DNA of 64,000 nucleotides from Pyrus communis (lineage: Eukaryota; Streptophyta; Magnoliopsida; Rosales; Rosaceae). Shown here in pieces: positions 1 through 12,402 of the stretch. Position 1 is the first letter of the stretch, and each line of letters begins with the position of its first letter. The notes under the pieces were generated by a model. The model did no database searches. It saw nothing but the letters and a program-made list of their open reading frames with translations, and was not told where the DNA came from. The stretch covers positions 7,983,724-8,047,723 of the forward strand of contig NC_084815.1 in assembly GCF_963583255.1 (NCBI RefSeq), in the 5' to 3' direction. A program made the translations under genes and the position numbers.

Positions 1-367
1 ACGATCCCTACTTTCACATACTACAACTATCAAAAAGAGGGTTTAATTTGTGTGTTAGTTTATATCACATCACCATGTACAAAATATGTATTCACAAACC
101 TAAGTTAAAATAAGAATAAAATCTTATGCATACCATATGGTAGTTTAGTGACAAAACAGTATAGTTAAAAGATAAAACACATTTAGTGTCAGAATTTGTT
201 GGTTACGTATACACCAAATCACCACATATTTTTTGCAACGTGCATAGTTAGTAAAACTTATAAACGAGAAAATGGAAACCCAAAGACCTAATATGCATGA
301 TCTATATATATGTTTCTTGATAAACTATGGGCTTGTCAAGGGTTTAGTGCGTTTTTCGATCTGATTG
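1..367. repeat. Left half of an older dispersed repeat, split by the LTR element
   Basis: No coding capacity is seen. The stretch around 123-175 (cttatgcatacc followed by ggtagtttagtgacaaaac) recurs almost unchanged at about 13352-13405. The sequence after the LTR element (6195-6420) recurs at about 14480-14630. The two halves therefore look like one older repeat family copy that was interrupted by the insertion at 368. The family is not recognised. Confidence 0.5.
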
Positions 368-910
368 TGTAAAACCATTTTATGAATTGCCATGAATTAT
401 GCCGAGAATTATTGAGAGAATAGTTGACTTGGCATACAAGTTAATGAAATCTCTAGAACTCTCTGTGCCTTAAGGAAATAAACATATTGGAGTCTTAATT
501 ACATGCAATCAATTAAGGGCATTTATTAAGTAAATACAAGGAATGAGAGTCATGATTAGACTCTAATTGATTTGACATGATTTGGGTTGATATCCTTTCT
601 GATAATAGGAAGGAATTGGTTGAAAACCCTAGCTATAAAACCAAGTAGTAGACCTTGTTTCCATACCAATTGAAACTCACGAAAACTACAAACCTATTTC
701 GATAGTAGAGTTCATTGAGAGGTACTGGAAGTAGAAGACTACTTCTACTTTGTTCACTTTGTTTACAAGGATCAATGGCTTCATCTTCATAACCATGTCT
801 TTTGTATTCTACAAATAAGTTTAATATAATTAGTTGATCTCTATTTTATATTGATTTGATTTATTAGTGATCATAATATTTTGTGTTGTGATTTCAGAAC
901 ATGTCTTACA
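368..910 (+). repeat. 5' LTR of the LARD-like element
   Basis: It starts tgtaaaacc and ends tcttaca (TG..CA). It aligns along its whole length with 5663-6194. A TATA-like segment (gctataaaacc) lies near 632, followed by what would be the R/U5 region. The main difference from the 3' LTR is a roughly 10-bp indel near 755. Confidence 0.88.
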
Positions 911-912
911 TG

Positions 913-930
913 TGGTATCAGAGCCACACA
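913..930 (+). other. Primer-binding site, initiator-tRNA-Met type
   Basis: The sequence tggtatcagagcc follows the 5' LTR after a 2-base spacer. It is complementary to the 3' end of plant initiator tRNA-Met, the usual primer for Copia and TRIM/LARD elements. Confidence 0.85.
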
Positions 931-1056
931 ACAAGCTTAAGATTCGGATGAAAGAGAGTCGTGATATAATTCTATTTGGTATGATTCCTATTGACTATAA
1001 TATACAGATTGCTTTGGGTGGTGCGTCTGGTGACTATGGATACTGTTGCCGCTAAG

Positions 1057-1402
1057 CCCTAGTTTGGTACTGAGGTGATTCTGAAAAAAGTGGCTATTAA
1101 AAAAAGCTGGGAGCTTTTCTATGTTTGGTAAACATTCAGCTTCAGCTTTTTTTCACAGTAAAAAGCCAAAAATACAAAGCTGCAAAACCCAGCTTTGAAA
1201 AACCAGTTTTTTTTTTTTCATATCTGTTTTACATAAAAGTTTATCAAACATTATAATACTGCTTTTTTATTTTTTTTTCTTTTCAAAAGCACTTTTACAA
1301 AAAAGTTTACCAAACACTCTGTTGCTTTATTTCATAGCTGCTTAGTCTCACAGCACAGCAGAAGCAGCTTTTTTTTCAAAGCACAGCAATACCAAACTAG
1401 CC
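1057..1402. mobile_element. MITE, hAT-like, about 346 bp
   Basis: Imperfect terminal inverted repeats (ctagtttggta at the left, taccaaactag at the right) enclose a non-coding, internally palindromic sequence with repeated aaaagc/gcttttt runs. The terminus is common among plant hAT-type MITEs (recalled, not searched). A clear 8-bp target duplication was not found. It lies inside the LARD internal region, so it inserted later or is carried by the family. Confidence 0.6.
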
Positions 1403-2713
1403 ATAAGTAGTATTCATGAAATTTAATTTATTATTATTATTTATTTTTTTGGCTCTTTCATGGATATGGCATAAAGAAGTGAGTTTTCTTAGGTTTCTTT
1501 GTCTCCTATAAACCCTAAAATTAAAAATAAATAAATAAATATTTTGGTTCGACTAATCGTGCTCTAGTGATATGATTCTGGGATTTTTCTTGCTTCCGCT
1601 TATTGCGATATAAACTAGCCTTTAAATATTTTAAATTTGGTAAGTTTGTTTATATTCATATTATTTTGAGTTGATGGAACAAATTAACCTTATGGATACT
1701 GCTTTCGTGGGTGAGCCATCATATAGGATTTTATCAGATTTCATGCTTCCGCTCACTCTTATTCTTAATATGAAAATTCTAATGATATTTTATTGAATGG
1801 AAGAATTGCATTAGGCATGTTGCAATTTTCTGATTATATAAGCATATGCACATGATTAAGAAAACTTATATGAAAGAACCTTTTATAATTGAGGGAAAAT
1901 AAAAGGAGCTGCAAATTTTGGTTTCATGTTCTCAAGGTTTATATTTAGTTTTGAATACAATACAATATCCGCAAGTTTACACTTGCATTATCAAAAATTG
2001 AGATGCATTTGTAAACATCATGACACTATTGTCTTATGCATGCTCCCGCTTGTCAAGTTTTCTGAGTCTTCAAATGTCAATTCCACGATAAAGGTGTTGG
2101 GATCTTTCGACTACTTTTAATTTCATTTTATTCCAATTCCATCCATAATTTTGAATAATAGATTAAAAGGATAGTAGTGTGACCCTTGTATTGAAAATTG
2201 ATACGGTGAATAAATTTTAATATTTGATTATGTAGACTTTAAGCGAAGTTGTCTAAATGATTAAATCCTTTTCTTTTATGGTGAAAAGGGATGCCTTCCA
2301 TGTTGTAATCACCAAAAGAATGAAATTTTTTGGTTACCTATTTGCATTTTGTTTAGCAAATATATAGTGAATGGTCATTGTTTAGCCAAATTCTCATCAA
2401 TGCATATTTATCTCATTTTATTATGATCTGATTAGAAGGTTTTGTAAATTTCACTCATCACTCCAGAACAATAATTTGATAAATTTTCCTAACTCCAATT
2501 TTAATCAAATATGTCATGTTATATTCTGCAAATGGAAAAATTTTCACATCTTTCGGAGAAGAAATGGATTTATGGTAAAATTTTAAGTGTTACACTATGT
2601 TGCTGGAATTCTGTACCATAGTCTATTTGTCACAGTATTTTGATATATCTATGTAACTCATAAATTCATGAACTTTTAGTATGATATACATTGAGATGTT
2701 AATTTCAGGTCTG

Positions 2714-3340
2714 GAAAATTTTCACGCGCATTGGTTTGAAAATGACTTATTGGTTAATTTTTAACCTCAGAACTACACTGCAGAATTTACGCAGCTTCTG
2801 CAGCACATTCCATTTCGATTTTATTTTTAGTCCACTTTTAAGATATAAAAATTATGGAACTTTGGGTGACAGTAAATTTATATGTCTATTTCATTTCTGA
2901 AAATTTTCATGCATATTGGAGAAAAATTGAATTTTTTGTGAATTATTTAGTCTCCGGTATGTACTGCAGAATTTTTGTCGTTTCTGCAGCACATCCCATT
3001 TCTAATTTTCTTTTAGTACACTTGGAAAGTCTAAAAAATTATGAAATTTTGGGAATTAACAGATTTGTATGTTTACTTTATGTCTAAATATTTTCATGCA
3101 TATTGGATGAACAATGAATATTTGGAGAATTTGTAATCTCAGGTCTGTACTGAACATTTTCTGCAGTTTCTGCAGCACCTCTCTTTTCGAATTCATTTTT
3201 GGCTCACTTATAAAATTTTAAAAATCATGAAATTTTTCAAAATAGTGGCCATATATGTCTAGTTCATAGTTGAAAATTTTCATGACAACCTAACAAGAAT
3301 TGAGTGTTTGGTGAATTTACAAAATAACTTAGTACTGCTG
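2714..3340. repeat. Diverged 186-bp tandem repeat, about 3.4 units
   Basis: The block gaaaattttcatgcatattgg recurs at about 2714, 2899, 3086 and 3272, a spacing of 185-187 bp. Each unit also carries a paired PstI-like element: ctgcagaattt, then about 12 bases later ttctgcagcac. The fourth unit is truncated. The repeats lie wholly inside the non-coding retrotransposon. The ctgcag pairs could form short stems in the RNA; that is a possibility only. Confidence 0.75.
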
Positions 3341-5650
3341 AATTTTGGGACTTCAAACAACTGGTCGTGTTCTGGGATATTGTTTTACTGATTTGTGAGC
3401 ATCTATTGGTACCGATTATTAGACAAGTTTATAGTTCCAATATGTCCTTATTTTATACAAATTCTCAATACTAATGACTTTTATTAGGCAACAATGATTA
3501 AGTTTTGATTTAAAGATGTATTGGTTTATTTTGCTCAAGCCAATGTTTTGTTTGGTCATCAATTTTGATTATGATGATCATTGTCTTTTGAGACAAAAAT
3601 GGGAAAGTGGCATCAATTTACTAATTGATCATATTGGTCCTTATCGAATAACTGAATAACTATGTTTCCTCTTTCGAGAACTTTATTGTTCAATGTCAAT
3701 AACGACATACTCTTGTGTCTGATTTAATCTTTTGAGAATAATTGAATATCCAACAAAACAGATTATTAATATTGTTCTAAATGATTATTTTGAAAATCAG
3801 AATTCTAATTTATATGGTGAATACTTTTGTCCTAAAGGGAATTTCAGGAAATCATTTACCAACTATAAATTAGTATTATAGCAAATCATAAAGTACTTCT
3901 AACATATTTTCATCTGGCCAAAACTATTGAAGCTATATGTATTTTTCGTATTTTATGCTTTGGCTAGTTATGCAGGTATTTCCTTTGCATGATTTGTTTC
4001 TACCCAAAGGTGTAACAATCATGCAATTTGCAGTTGGTTCGATCCTCCACACCTTGACTACTTCCATGATGAATCTTACATAATCGAGAATGAGTAGGTA
4101 AATTTGTCAATCTTTTGCCTTAATTTGCTTTGAGTTCTAAATTGGATTAAAATTATTGTTAAAAAAAATAATTTGATGTTATTGAACTAAAATAAAATAA
4201 AAATTGTAGTCATTGCATAAGTTTTTATTTTTATTTTTTATGGAACTTTTTAATTCTAACCTACTTTTAGGTAAAGTTTATGTATTTGATCTATTGATTC
4301 AACTTACATTTGGTTGTTAATTTGACATCAACACAAGCCTATATTTTGTTATATGAAAACCTATTTCTCTAGTGTTTAAACTTGCAATTTTGAGTGTTTG
4401 CCCAAGTGGAAGAAATAATGTATTAAGGGCTTCACACTCATCAATTTTGCATGCTTTTTATGGTCATATTTTTGGTAGATAAAATGTACATTATTATACT
4501 TGTTTATATTTTATTTGTTATATATGCAACTAATCTTGCAGGAAATTCAAGGAGGGTTGATGAGTATATTATGCTTAAAAGTGTTTTGCTAATTAATTCT
4601 TGTTTGTTGTTCAAGAAATTGGACTTGTGATTTATATGTTATTGATGGATAATTAATCTCCTCAAAAGTGTTTTCTTATTCAGTACAACTATAAATCAAT
4701 GTATAGTGAAGCATGAAATTGACAAGATTGTATATTCATCTGCTCAAAAGTGTTGAAGCTATATACGTTTGCCCTTGTATTTTATGTTTTACCCATGCAA
4801 ACTTAATGTAATTAGTTTCTATCCAAAGATGGTTATGGAATTATATGCTTTTGATGCAATAAGAAAACATTTAGTTAAAGTTTTCTATTTTTGTCAAATG
4901 TTAGATGAACAAAACTGATCAAATGATTTTGTATAGTTTTTCAGTCACGAGAGTCACTTCCCTACGATATCTAGAATAAAGATGTTGAGCTCACAAATTT
5001 TATGTTCAAGATCCCATGACTAATGTTTTGCTAATGGGAGTATTTGAAAGGTATATGTTTCATTTTGTAGACATTTACAAAGTTTTTTTTTTACTCTCTT
5101 AATCAGTGGGAGTAATAACAATTTATCTATATAATTTTGTCTATGTTAATTAGTGGGAGCAAGAGATTACCTTTTGTGTTAAAATTTTTTAGTGTTAGTG
5201 ACTGATACTTTAAGAGTAAATTTTGTTTAAATTTTGTTCATAATTTTTAATAAGAGGTCTTGGTTTTGTAAATAGCATGTCGTATTTTACTTGTTCTCTT
5301 ATTATATTCTAAATTGACAGAAAAGTTGGGTTTTGTTACCAACCTTGCTAAGTTCTTTTGTGAACTACTTTTGTACCGAAATATATTTTCATATTTTTAG
5401 TTCGACTATTGTGAGCTAATGTTTTGACTATTAGCTCTTGATATCATTACTTTGTTAGTAACATAGTGTTTTGAGTTAAGTGTGCATGTAATCATGGAGT
5501 GCAAGGAACTGTCCAATGTGTGCCTTGTTTTCTTTGGTTCTACACTTAGTCTCAAAGCGACAAGTTACTTGAAAGGTATGATTGCATACTTTAGTGGACT
5601 CAAGTGATCACTATATATATTTATCTCGTTGAGTTATTCTCATTGACATT

Positions 5651-5662
5651 CAAGTGGGAGAA
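5651..5662 (+). other. Polypurine tract
   Basis: The sequence caagtgggagaa immediately precedes the 3' LTR start (tgtaaaacc). This is the usual form of a Copia-class second-strand priming tract. Confidence 0.75.
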
Positions 5663-6194
5663 TGTAAAACCATTTTGTGAATGGCAATGAATTATGCCGA
5701 GAATTATTGAGAGAATAGTTGACTTGGCATACAAGTTAATGAAATCTCTAGGATCCTCGGTGCCTTAAGGAAATAAACATATTGGAGTCCTAATTACATG
5801 CAATCAATTAAGGGCCTTTATTAAGTAACTACAAGGAATGAGAGTCATGATGGGATTTTAATTGATTTGACATGATTTGGGTTGATATCATTTCCGATAA
5901 TAGGAAGGAATTGGTTGAAAATCCTAGCTATAAAACCAAGGAGTAGTCCCTGCTTCCATACCAACTGAAACTCACGAAAACTACAAACCTATTTTGATAG
6001 TAGAGTTCATTGAGAGGTACTGGAAGTAGAAGACTACTTCTACTTTGTTCGCAAGGATCAATAGCTTCATCTTCAGAACCATGTCTTATGTATTCTACAA
6101 ATAAGTTTAATATAATTAGTCGATTTTTATTTTATATTGATTTGATTTATTCATGATCCTAATGTATTGTTGTGATTTCAGAATATGTCTTACA
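5663..6194 (+). repeat. 3' LTR of the LARD-like element
   Basis: It is the direct repeat of 368-910, with the same tgtaaaacc start and cttaca end. It is followed by tattg, which matches the upstream gattg at four of five bases. Confidence 0.88.
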
Positions 6195-7493
6195 TATTGA
6201 GGTTATGATAATTTATTTAATTGATGAATCGGTAAGTTTTAAACTGTTATAGGCTAACATCATTAATTTAACGGATTATTAGACGTTCAAAGAGACAAAA
6301 TGTGTAAATTAATACAATTTCAAACCTCAAAGTGCAAATGTGAGAAAATTGGAACCCCATAACCCATTTTACAAATCACGTCAAACCAAAAGATGTAAAA
6401 TGTAATTAGCCGACCACATTTTAATTATACTCAATTTTCTTTATACTTGATCCAATTACTGACAAGGTTGATTACTTAGGACAGAAAAATGATCCTTCAA
6501 AGGTTAGGACAGAAAAATGACCCTTCAAAGGTTAGATTCTAAATTTTATGTATTAGACTTTGATTATTGATCTGAAAACTGGACGGCTTAGATTGTGAGA
6601 TTACATTATTGAGTTAGCCAAATGAGTGGCTTGCTTCGTCTAACTTGTTTAGCGCTAAAATATTAACTAATTAGTAAGTTAATATAATGCTAATCACTTA
6701 TTTCTCATGACCTACCGCTATCACTTTTTAGGTCCTCATTAAAGTCCACGCAAAAATTTACTCGAATAAAAAAGTGTTCAATTCTCCAAATGTAACAAAA
6801 TAAAAAAGACAAACACAATGTTACCGAGAAATAATGAAATGGTCACGAAAATAATCAATTGGTTAACTCATTTTTTATCTAGATGAATTTTTGCAAAGGT
6901 GCACTTTAATTTGAAAATGATCTAAAATTGTATTTGTTTTTTCATGATCGAGATTACGTTGGAGACTAGGTCCAAGAGAAATGTTAGTGCCGTAATAACT
7001 TACTAACTACTTAATACTTATTGTATGTATTGTTTGGGCCCACTAGAAAATTGAATGTTTATGGTCTTTGTTCAAGGGTATTCTTTGCTATAATGGGTCA
7101 AATCATCATTTAGCCATTTGATAATAGTCATGAAAATTCATTATTTGTTGGCTACATTGTGTTCGTCTATTTATTGAATCACACTATTAGATAGTAAATG
7201 ATTTTAATTTGAATGAATTTTCATTGAGTAATATTAGTCCTACCATATATTTTATACAATATACTGAATTAACCTCTAATAAAACAAAATCATTAATTGA
7301 CATGATGGTTTCTACACTTGCGACATAATAAGGTGAATGTGTGAGGGATAATTGGTCAATGAACTAAATTCTAACAACAACGAAATATGTGGATTTCATT
7401 GAAATTCAGTCTCCACAATGGATTGCAATAAAAAAATTCTCACAAACAAATATATGAACGCCAAAATTTTTCACAAATAAATGTATGAATGTA
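6195..7493. other. Intergenic, right half of the split repeat
   Basis: No gene is seen. 6215-6420 matches 14480-14630 in the same orientation. A 28-bp tandem duplication (ttaggacagaaaaatga type) occupies 6476-6503 and 6504-6531 and differs at one base. The remainder is AT-rich, unassigned sequence. Confidence 0.5.
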
Positions 7494-7762
7494 CACTTGA
7501 AGACGTTTTTCATAAAAAACACACAAAAGAAGCCAAAATGTCAAGAAAGTGAACGTCATGTTTGCAATATATAGCTAATTGTTTTGGTGCAAACCAATAA
7601 GCTTGGAAAGTGGAAACCATGAATAAAGAGGAAGAAAGATGTGAGTCTCCATGCGACTCAGCAGCCTATGCACGTGGTATATGTGACATACTCCCTCCTG
7701 GCCTCGTGTATGTTATGCATGGCACGCGTTGTCTGCACTCCAACCATTTTGTTTAGTCTTAT

Positions 7763-7839
<77 letters not shown>

Positions 7840-8846
7840 CAATTATTCAGTTCTCTAATTTTTAATCTTCAGAAAATTCTCAAAAAAAAAGCATTTTTCA
7901 AGATGAACAATAATTGCATCCACTCTATGGGACCTTATCTACCCTTTACTATTAGCGAAACTTTGTTATACACATTTCATATCCGGAACTCTTCATTTTC
8001 TTAATCATCATTTCAGTTTCATATCTACAAAACATTTATTCAAATCGGAATTATTTAGTCGCCTATGTGTCAAATAAAGATAATTCATCATGAAAATCTT
8101 ATTTCGTACTAACACCGTTAAATTTGTTCAATACAATAAACTACCTTTGATTTGATTGACATTTATAAAGATGATCTTTAAATGAAGTTAAAAAGATAAA
8201 TGGTTTTACTTAAGAAATTTTTAATATGAAAATAAGTAGCTGTAAGGAGTGAAAAAGGTGATACAACTCATGAGGTGGATTCAAGTATCTTTCTTTCAAC
8301 ATTTTGTTCTAGGGATAGGGTTCCAAATGTTTCTAATCGCTTTTCCAAACCATAATAAACATTTAAATGTTAATTACTTTTCCAAAACCCTAATTAACAT
8401 TCTCACCATAGTTTGGTATTTTTTTTTCCTTAAACGATAAATTTGTTAGATTAGGTGATATATTAGGGAATCGACGGGGTTTGAATACACGCTGTGGTGC
8501 AAATATTTTGGCATAGTAGACTCTTTACCTAATTAATCATGCATGTTTAATTAAGCCACATAGATCTCTTTTCAAACAGAAGACACATGCCCACACACGC
8601 AGTTGAAGTTGACAAGTCATTTTCTCAGTCATCTCATTGTAATATGCATATTTCTTTCTTTAAAGACAAATCAGTATTACTATTTAATTAACCAATTAAG
8701 AACACTAACCGTCCTACATTTTAATAACAAATGTTGTGATCAATCCCAAAATATGATGGCTATCTGTATATATACATGACATGCCCATCTCACTTTCTAC
8801 GCAAATTTAATTGGCATCAGCGCAGCACCAAACTAACCAGTTCAAG
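7494..8846 (+). promoter_or_regulatory. Upstream region of bHLH copy 1, duplicated at copy 2
   Basis: Parts of this region recur upstream of the second bHLH gene: 7494-7565 near 45385-45450, 7680-7765 near 57840-57920, and 8555-8840 near 58550-58740 plus 60240-60300. A TATA-like tgtatatatacatg lies at 8765-8778, about 75 bases before the start codon. The block at 8580-8640 (cccacacacgcagt and a TTGAC core) is strongly conserved between copies and is the best candidate for shared control elements. A G-box CACGTG at 7671-7676 is present only in copy 1. A 10-codon upstream reading frame starts at 8781 and stops at 8810; whether it lies in the transcript is unknown. Confidence 0.65.
7767..7839. 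repeat. (TC)n followed by (TA)n microsatellite
   Basis: About 29 TC units run into seven or eight AT units. It lies 1 kb upstream of bHLH copy 1 and is a likely polymorphic marker. The apparent serine-leucine open frames across it are artefacts of the repeat. Confidence 0.95.
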
Positions 8847-9986
8847 ATGTTAGCCTTGTCTCCTCCTTTGTTTTCAACCATTGGATGGTCCTTAGATCAA
8901 GATTCTATTAGCCATGAGAACCACAACTACTTCTACAGCAAGGACATTACTACGACTAATGATGATCAAACTGCAGACTCATTCCTTCATTTACTTCCAT
9001 CTCATCACCCAAAAGTTGACCTTGATCGTTCCACACCATCCACAACTGTCACCGGTCCCATGGCAAAGAAACTTAACCATAATGCTAGTGAGCGTGATCG
9101 TCGCAAGAAAATCAATAACTTGTATGCCTCATTGCGTTCACTCCTTCCTGCAGATCAAACGGTATGTACCAAAATGAATTCTCTTAATAATTTCAAATAT
9201 TAGTTTGGTAATGTTACATCTCTGAAGAGACTTAACATGTTATTTATTTGTCATACTACTAATTTGGAGTATGTATAGATTGAAACTAACTTTTACCGTA
9301 TAATAGTCCGAATTGATATATTGTTATCAACATTTGTGACAATGTGTAACTGTCTCGACAAGTAGAGAGAAAGTTTAACAGTTTTAGTAAAGTTCAATAA
9401 TCGACACAAATTATGGATATCCTATGTACTCAAAGTTTTGAAAACTTCATCTGATCCATTACAGAAAAAACTAAGCATTCCGAATACAATTTCGCATGCA
9501 CTGAAATACATACCGGAACTCCAAAAGCAAGTGGAGGGACTGAACCGAAAGAGGGAGGAACTCTTATCAAGAGCTTCTAAGCAAGAAGATGCAATGCATA
9601 AGGAGAGAAAAATAAAAAGCACAGCTCGGAGTTCACAATCTGCAGTTTCAACCTACCGTCTTAACGATAGAGAAGTAGCAATTCAAATATCCACCTTTAA
9701 GACCCACAACAATCTATTATTTGAGATCTTACAACATCTGGAGGAAGAGGGGCTTCAACTAGAAAATGCTTCTTTCTTTGAGTCCCATGGAGGCAGGGTT
9801 TTCTATAATTTACATCTTCAGGTATGCTTTGTATTGCCACGAGTTTACTTACTTCGATTCGGATCTAATTTCTATATAACAATCCGTACTTATTAATTCT
9901 TCTACATGTATTATATACAGGTGGACAGAACATACAGATTAGAGCGTGAGAATTTAAGCGAGAAGCTTATGTCCTTCTATGCATGA
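8847..9986 (+). CDS. Group Ib bHLH transcription factor, ORG2/bHLH38-like, copy 1
   Basis: Three exons, 8847-9161, 9465-9821 and 9921-9986, are joined at GT..AG borders (gtatgt donors) and give 245 residues, close to the usual 250 of this family. The start MLALSPPLF is chosen because group Ib proteins begin in the same way and copy 2 conserves it; an in-frame extension upstream has no ATG. The bHLH domain spans about residues 74-135, with basic region HNASERDRR (H78, E82, R86 in place for E-box/G-box recognition) and helix 2 KYIPELQKQVE. A C-terminal ACT-like segment follows (REVAIQIS..GRVFYNLHLQ). In Arabidopsis these nuclear proteins (bHLH38, 39, 100, 101) are induced by iron shortage and pair with FIT to switch on iron-uptake genes such as FRO2 and IRT1. 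The role here is inferred from family membership. All splice sites and key residues look intact. Confidence 0.9.
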
Positions 9987-11884
9987 CAAAAGGAAAGAGC
10001 TATTCCCATAAGAATTTTGAAGACTAGTACTCTTAACCATGAGAGCATGTAACATACTCAAGTAAACTTCAGAGAGTGCCCATGTAAAAAACGAATCTTT
10101 CTGAATAATAGCCATGTACAAAAATATTGAGAGAAAATTTGTTAAGTGCTACGTCTTTGAGGGACAGTTTAACTCTATAAGAACTTTGTATCCCTGTATG
10201 ATAAAAAGAAGGGTGCTTGGTAGTGAAGGTCCTTGAACTATATCCCATGTTTAATTTCATCCATGAACTCTCATATTAGTTTCTCCCATTCTCCAACTTA
10301 ACTATGTGTTGCATGAATGGTTCTTCGGTCAAACCTATTTTCTTTTCATCAAATTGAAGGGTATAGTGATCTTTTCAGACAGAAAACAATCTAATTTATT
10401 TCAAAAGAGAAGAGCTAGGCTCCTTAAGGTTAATGAGGAGTTCCTCCTCAAAATACTTCATGGTTTATCCACAGAATTTTGTGCTTGTGACTGGAACTGT
10501 TCATATTATAAATCACTATGTAAAGATCATCTATGCAAAATATTAATTAAAATTAAGATGGTTTAGTCAATCTTTAAGGAGTTCCAATCATAAGCATGAA
10601 GTTCTTTAAATAGGTGACAAGGTATTTTAAAGAGGAGTTCCTTCTCAATCTTTGAGGAGCCGAGTCTTTCTCTTAAAAAGTTCTTTTTTTTTTTTTTTGG
10701 ATAAAATTCTTCTTTTATCCTTTAACTTAACGGAAAGTTGATAGAGTTAACGAAAAGGAGTACTAGTGAAACAAATGACACAATTCAAAGATTGGAGACA
10801 GGGACGACTCTGAGGGGGTGTGAGGTGTGAGACCACACAAGCCCCCCGTTTTTTAGGAGCCTTTGAATTTTATTAACCTTTATAAGGTACTACAAAGTGT
10901 GAACATAATTAACAATGTTGTCTTAGCGGAGTTGTCAATTGTTGGTACTACCATTTAATTTTGCACGGGTTTCCATATACGCTTATATTTATTAATTTTT
11001 TTTTCCAACTATGCTGGGGTGTCTTTCATATTGGGAAGTGTGGGGTAACCATTTTGGGCAGTTTTGAGCTACTTTAATTTTTTTTTTTTTTAATATATGT
11101 AGTTTAATTTCTTTCATTATAAAAGATAACTTTTGCTAATAAATCCACAATTAGGAATATCACAATAAATTAAATTCCATAAAAGTCTGCAGATATAATC
11201 TTTTAAAGCCCCCCCTTCTTTATATGACATCATTTAATCGAATACATGTCATTTGTTTATTCTTTTAGTCACCGTTTAAATGTCATCTAATTTTCATTCA
11301 ATTTGAAGACCATTTAGTCATCCATATATCAAAAAGAAAATTATAGTACAACTTTGCTCACACCACTAAAAGGGGGTGGTGATGCTCACCCCACATTGAT
11401 TAGTGTTAGATTAATTTGGTTTAATTGGTTTAAGACACAAATATTGAATTTTAACTAATCTAAGGGCAACTTGTTTTTGGAAAATACCCCGAATTGTGAC
11501 AATTTCTTAATCTTGGGACGAAATAGAACAAACCGGTCATACACAAGCCATGCACAAAATTGAAATTATTAAAATGCCCACATATAAATACTAAAAACTC
11601 TCAGCTCATTTCATCATTTTTGTCATTTGGAAGAGAGGATGCCAAGAGAACTCTGTGAGCTCTAGGTTTCTAGGCTGAGCTCAGATCTTTGAGCTTCGAT
11701 TTCGAATAGAGGGAAGTCAAGAGTAAAGCTTCGAAGTGAGGGTTTCTCGTTTGCATCAATACTTCATCCTCAGAGATATGCTTTTTGTATCAAATTTTTT
11801 GTTTTGGCCGAAAAGTTCCATTCTTTTCGGCCAATGAAGCTTCGGCAACCATATTTCCATTGCCATCAGGTACGTCTCTCTTTC
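9987..11884. other. 3' flank of bHLH copy 1 and unassigned intergenic DNA
   Basis: 9987-10060 matches the sequence after copy 2 (61228-61310), which marks the end of the duplicated segment. 10780-11230 is AT-rich with poly-T runs and looks repetitive (gggacgactctgagggggtg), but it is not identified. 11580-11860 has a TATA-like tataaatac and a purine-rich leader resembling a transcription start region. The Cassandra element at 11885 interrupts it, so its nature is unclear. Confidence 0.4.
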
Positions 11885-11940
11885 TATAAGATCCCACATC
11901 GTCCAGGGGAGTGATCCTTATATGTATATTCCTATCCCTA

Positions 11941-12060
11941 CCTAGCACGAGACCTTTTGGGAGCTCACTGGCTTCGGGTTCCATCGGAACTCCGAAGTTA
12001 AGCGAGTAACATGCGAGAGCAATCCCATGATGGGTGATCCACTGGGAAGTTCTCGTGTGA
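11941..12060 (+). other. 5S-rRNA-like block in Cassandra 5' LTR
   Basis: This is exactly 120 bases, the 5S rRNA length. It contains the conserved segments gaactccgaagttaagcg (box A region) and gatgggtgatccactgggaag (box C region). The ends diverge from genuine 5S rRNA, so this is the retroelement version and not an rRNA gene. Confidence 0.9.
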
Positions 12061-12282
12061 ATTTCCATAAACAAAACCGTGAGGGTGTGGTCAGGGCCCA
12101 AAACGGACAATATCGTGCTACGATGGTGCAACAGGCCTGGGATGTGGTGGACCCCGGGCCGTGATGTGACAATTTGGTATAAGAGCCTAACCTTGGCCGT
12201 GGTGTGCCAATGAGGATGTTGGGCCCCTAAGGGGGGGGTGGATTGTAGGGGAGTGATCCTTATATGTATATTCCCATCCCTA

Positions 12283-12402
12283 CTTAGCATAAGGTTTTTT
12301 AGGAGCTCATTGGCTTCGAGTTCCATTGGAACTCCGAAGTTAAGCGAGTAGCGCGCCAGAGCAATCCCATGATGGGTGACCCACTGGAAAGTTCTCGTGT
12401 GA
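12283..12402 (+). other. 5S-rRNA-like block in Cassandra 3' LTR
   Basis: Second copy of the 120-base 5S-like segment, with the same conserved box A/box C cores (ggaactccgaagttaagcga, gatgggtgacccactgg). It differs from the 5' LTR copy at several positions. Confidence 0.9.

Larger units (their letters stand above)
911..5662. other. Non-coding internal region of the LARD-like element
   Basis: About 4.7 kb of AT-rich sequence has stop codons in all frames and no recognisable retroelement domain. It holds the MITE at 1057-1402, the 186-bp repeats at 2714-3340, and scattered short motifs of the type tgcttccgct (near 1590, 1745 and 2040). Nothing else could be assigned. Confidence 0.7.
368..6194 (+). 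mobile_element. Complete non-coding LTR retrotransposon (LARD-like, Copia-type ends)
   Basis: Two direct LTRs (368-910 and 5663-6194) bracket a 4.75-kb internal region. A primer-binding site follows the first LTR and a polypurine tract precedes the second. The element is flanked by a near-perfect 5-bp target duplication (gattg at 363-367, tattg at 6195-6199). The internal region has no open frame resembling gag, protease, reverse transcriptase or integrase, so it must depend on enzymes from another element. That fits a large retrotransposon derivative (LARD). The methionine-initiator PBS and the aagtgggaga-type PPT suggest a Copia-like parent; this is an inference. By eye the LTRs differ at about 6-8 per cent of positions plus a small indel, so the insertion is not recent. 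Confidence 0.85.

Noticed and set aside
7641..8004. Serine/leucine-rich open frames
   Set aside because: They are translations of the TC microsatellite.
8811..8846. Extending bHLH copy 1 upstream to 8811
   Set aside because: The frame is open but begins at TTG; the first ATG is at 8847, which matches copy 2 and the family start.
11941..12402. Two 5S rRNA genes in tandem
   Set aside because: The 120-base blocks are inside LTRs with PBS, PPT and a target duplication, and their ends diverge from real 5S rRNA; this is Cassandra.
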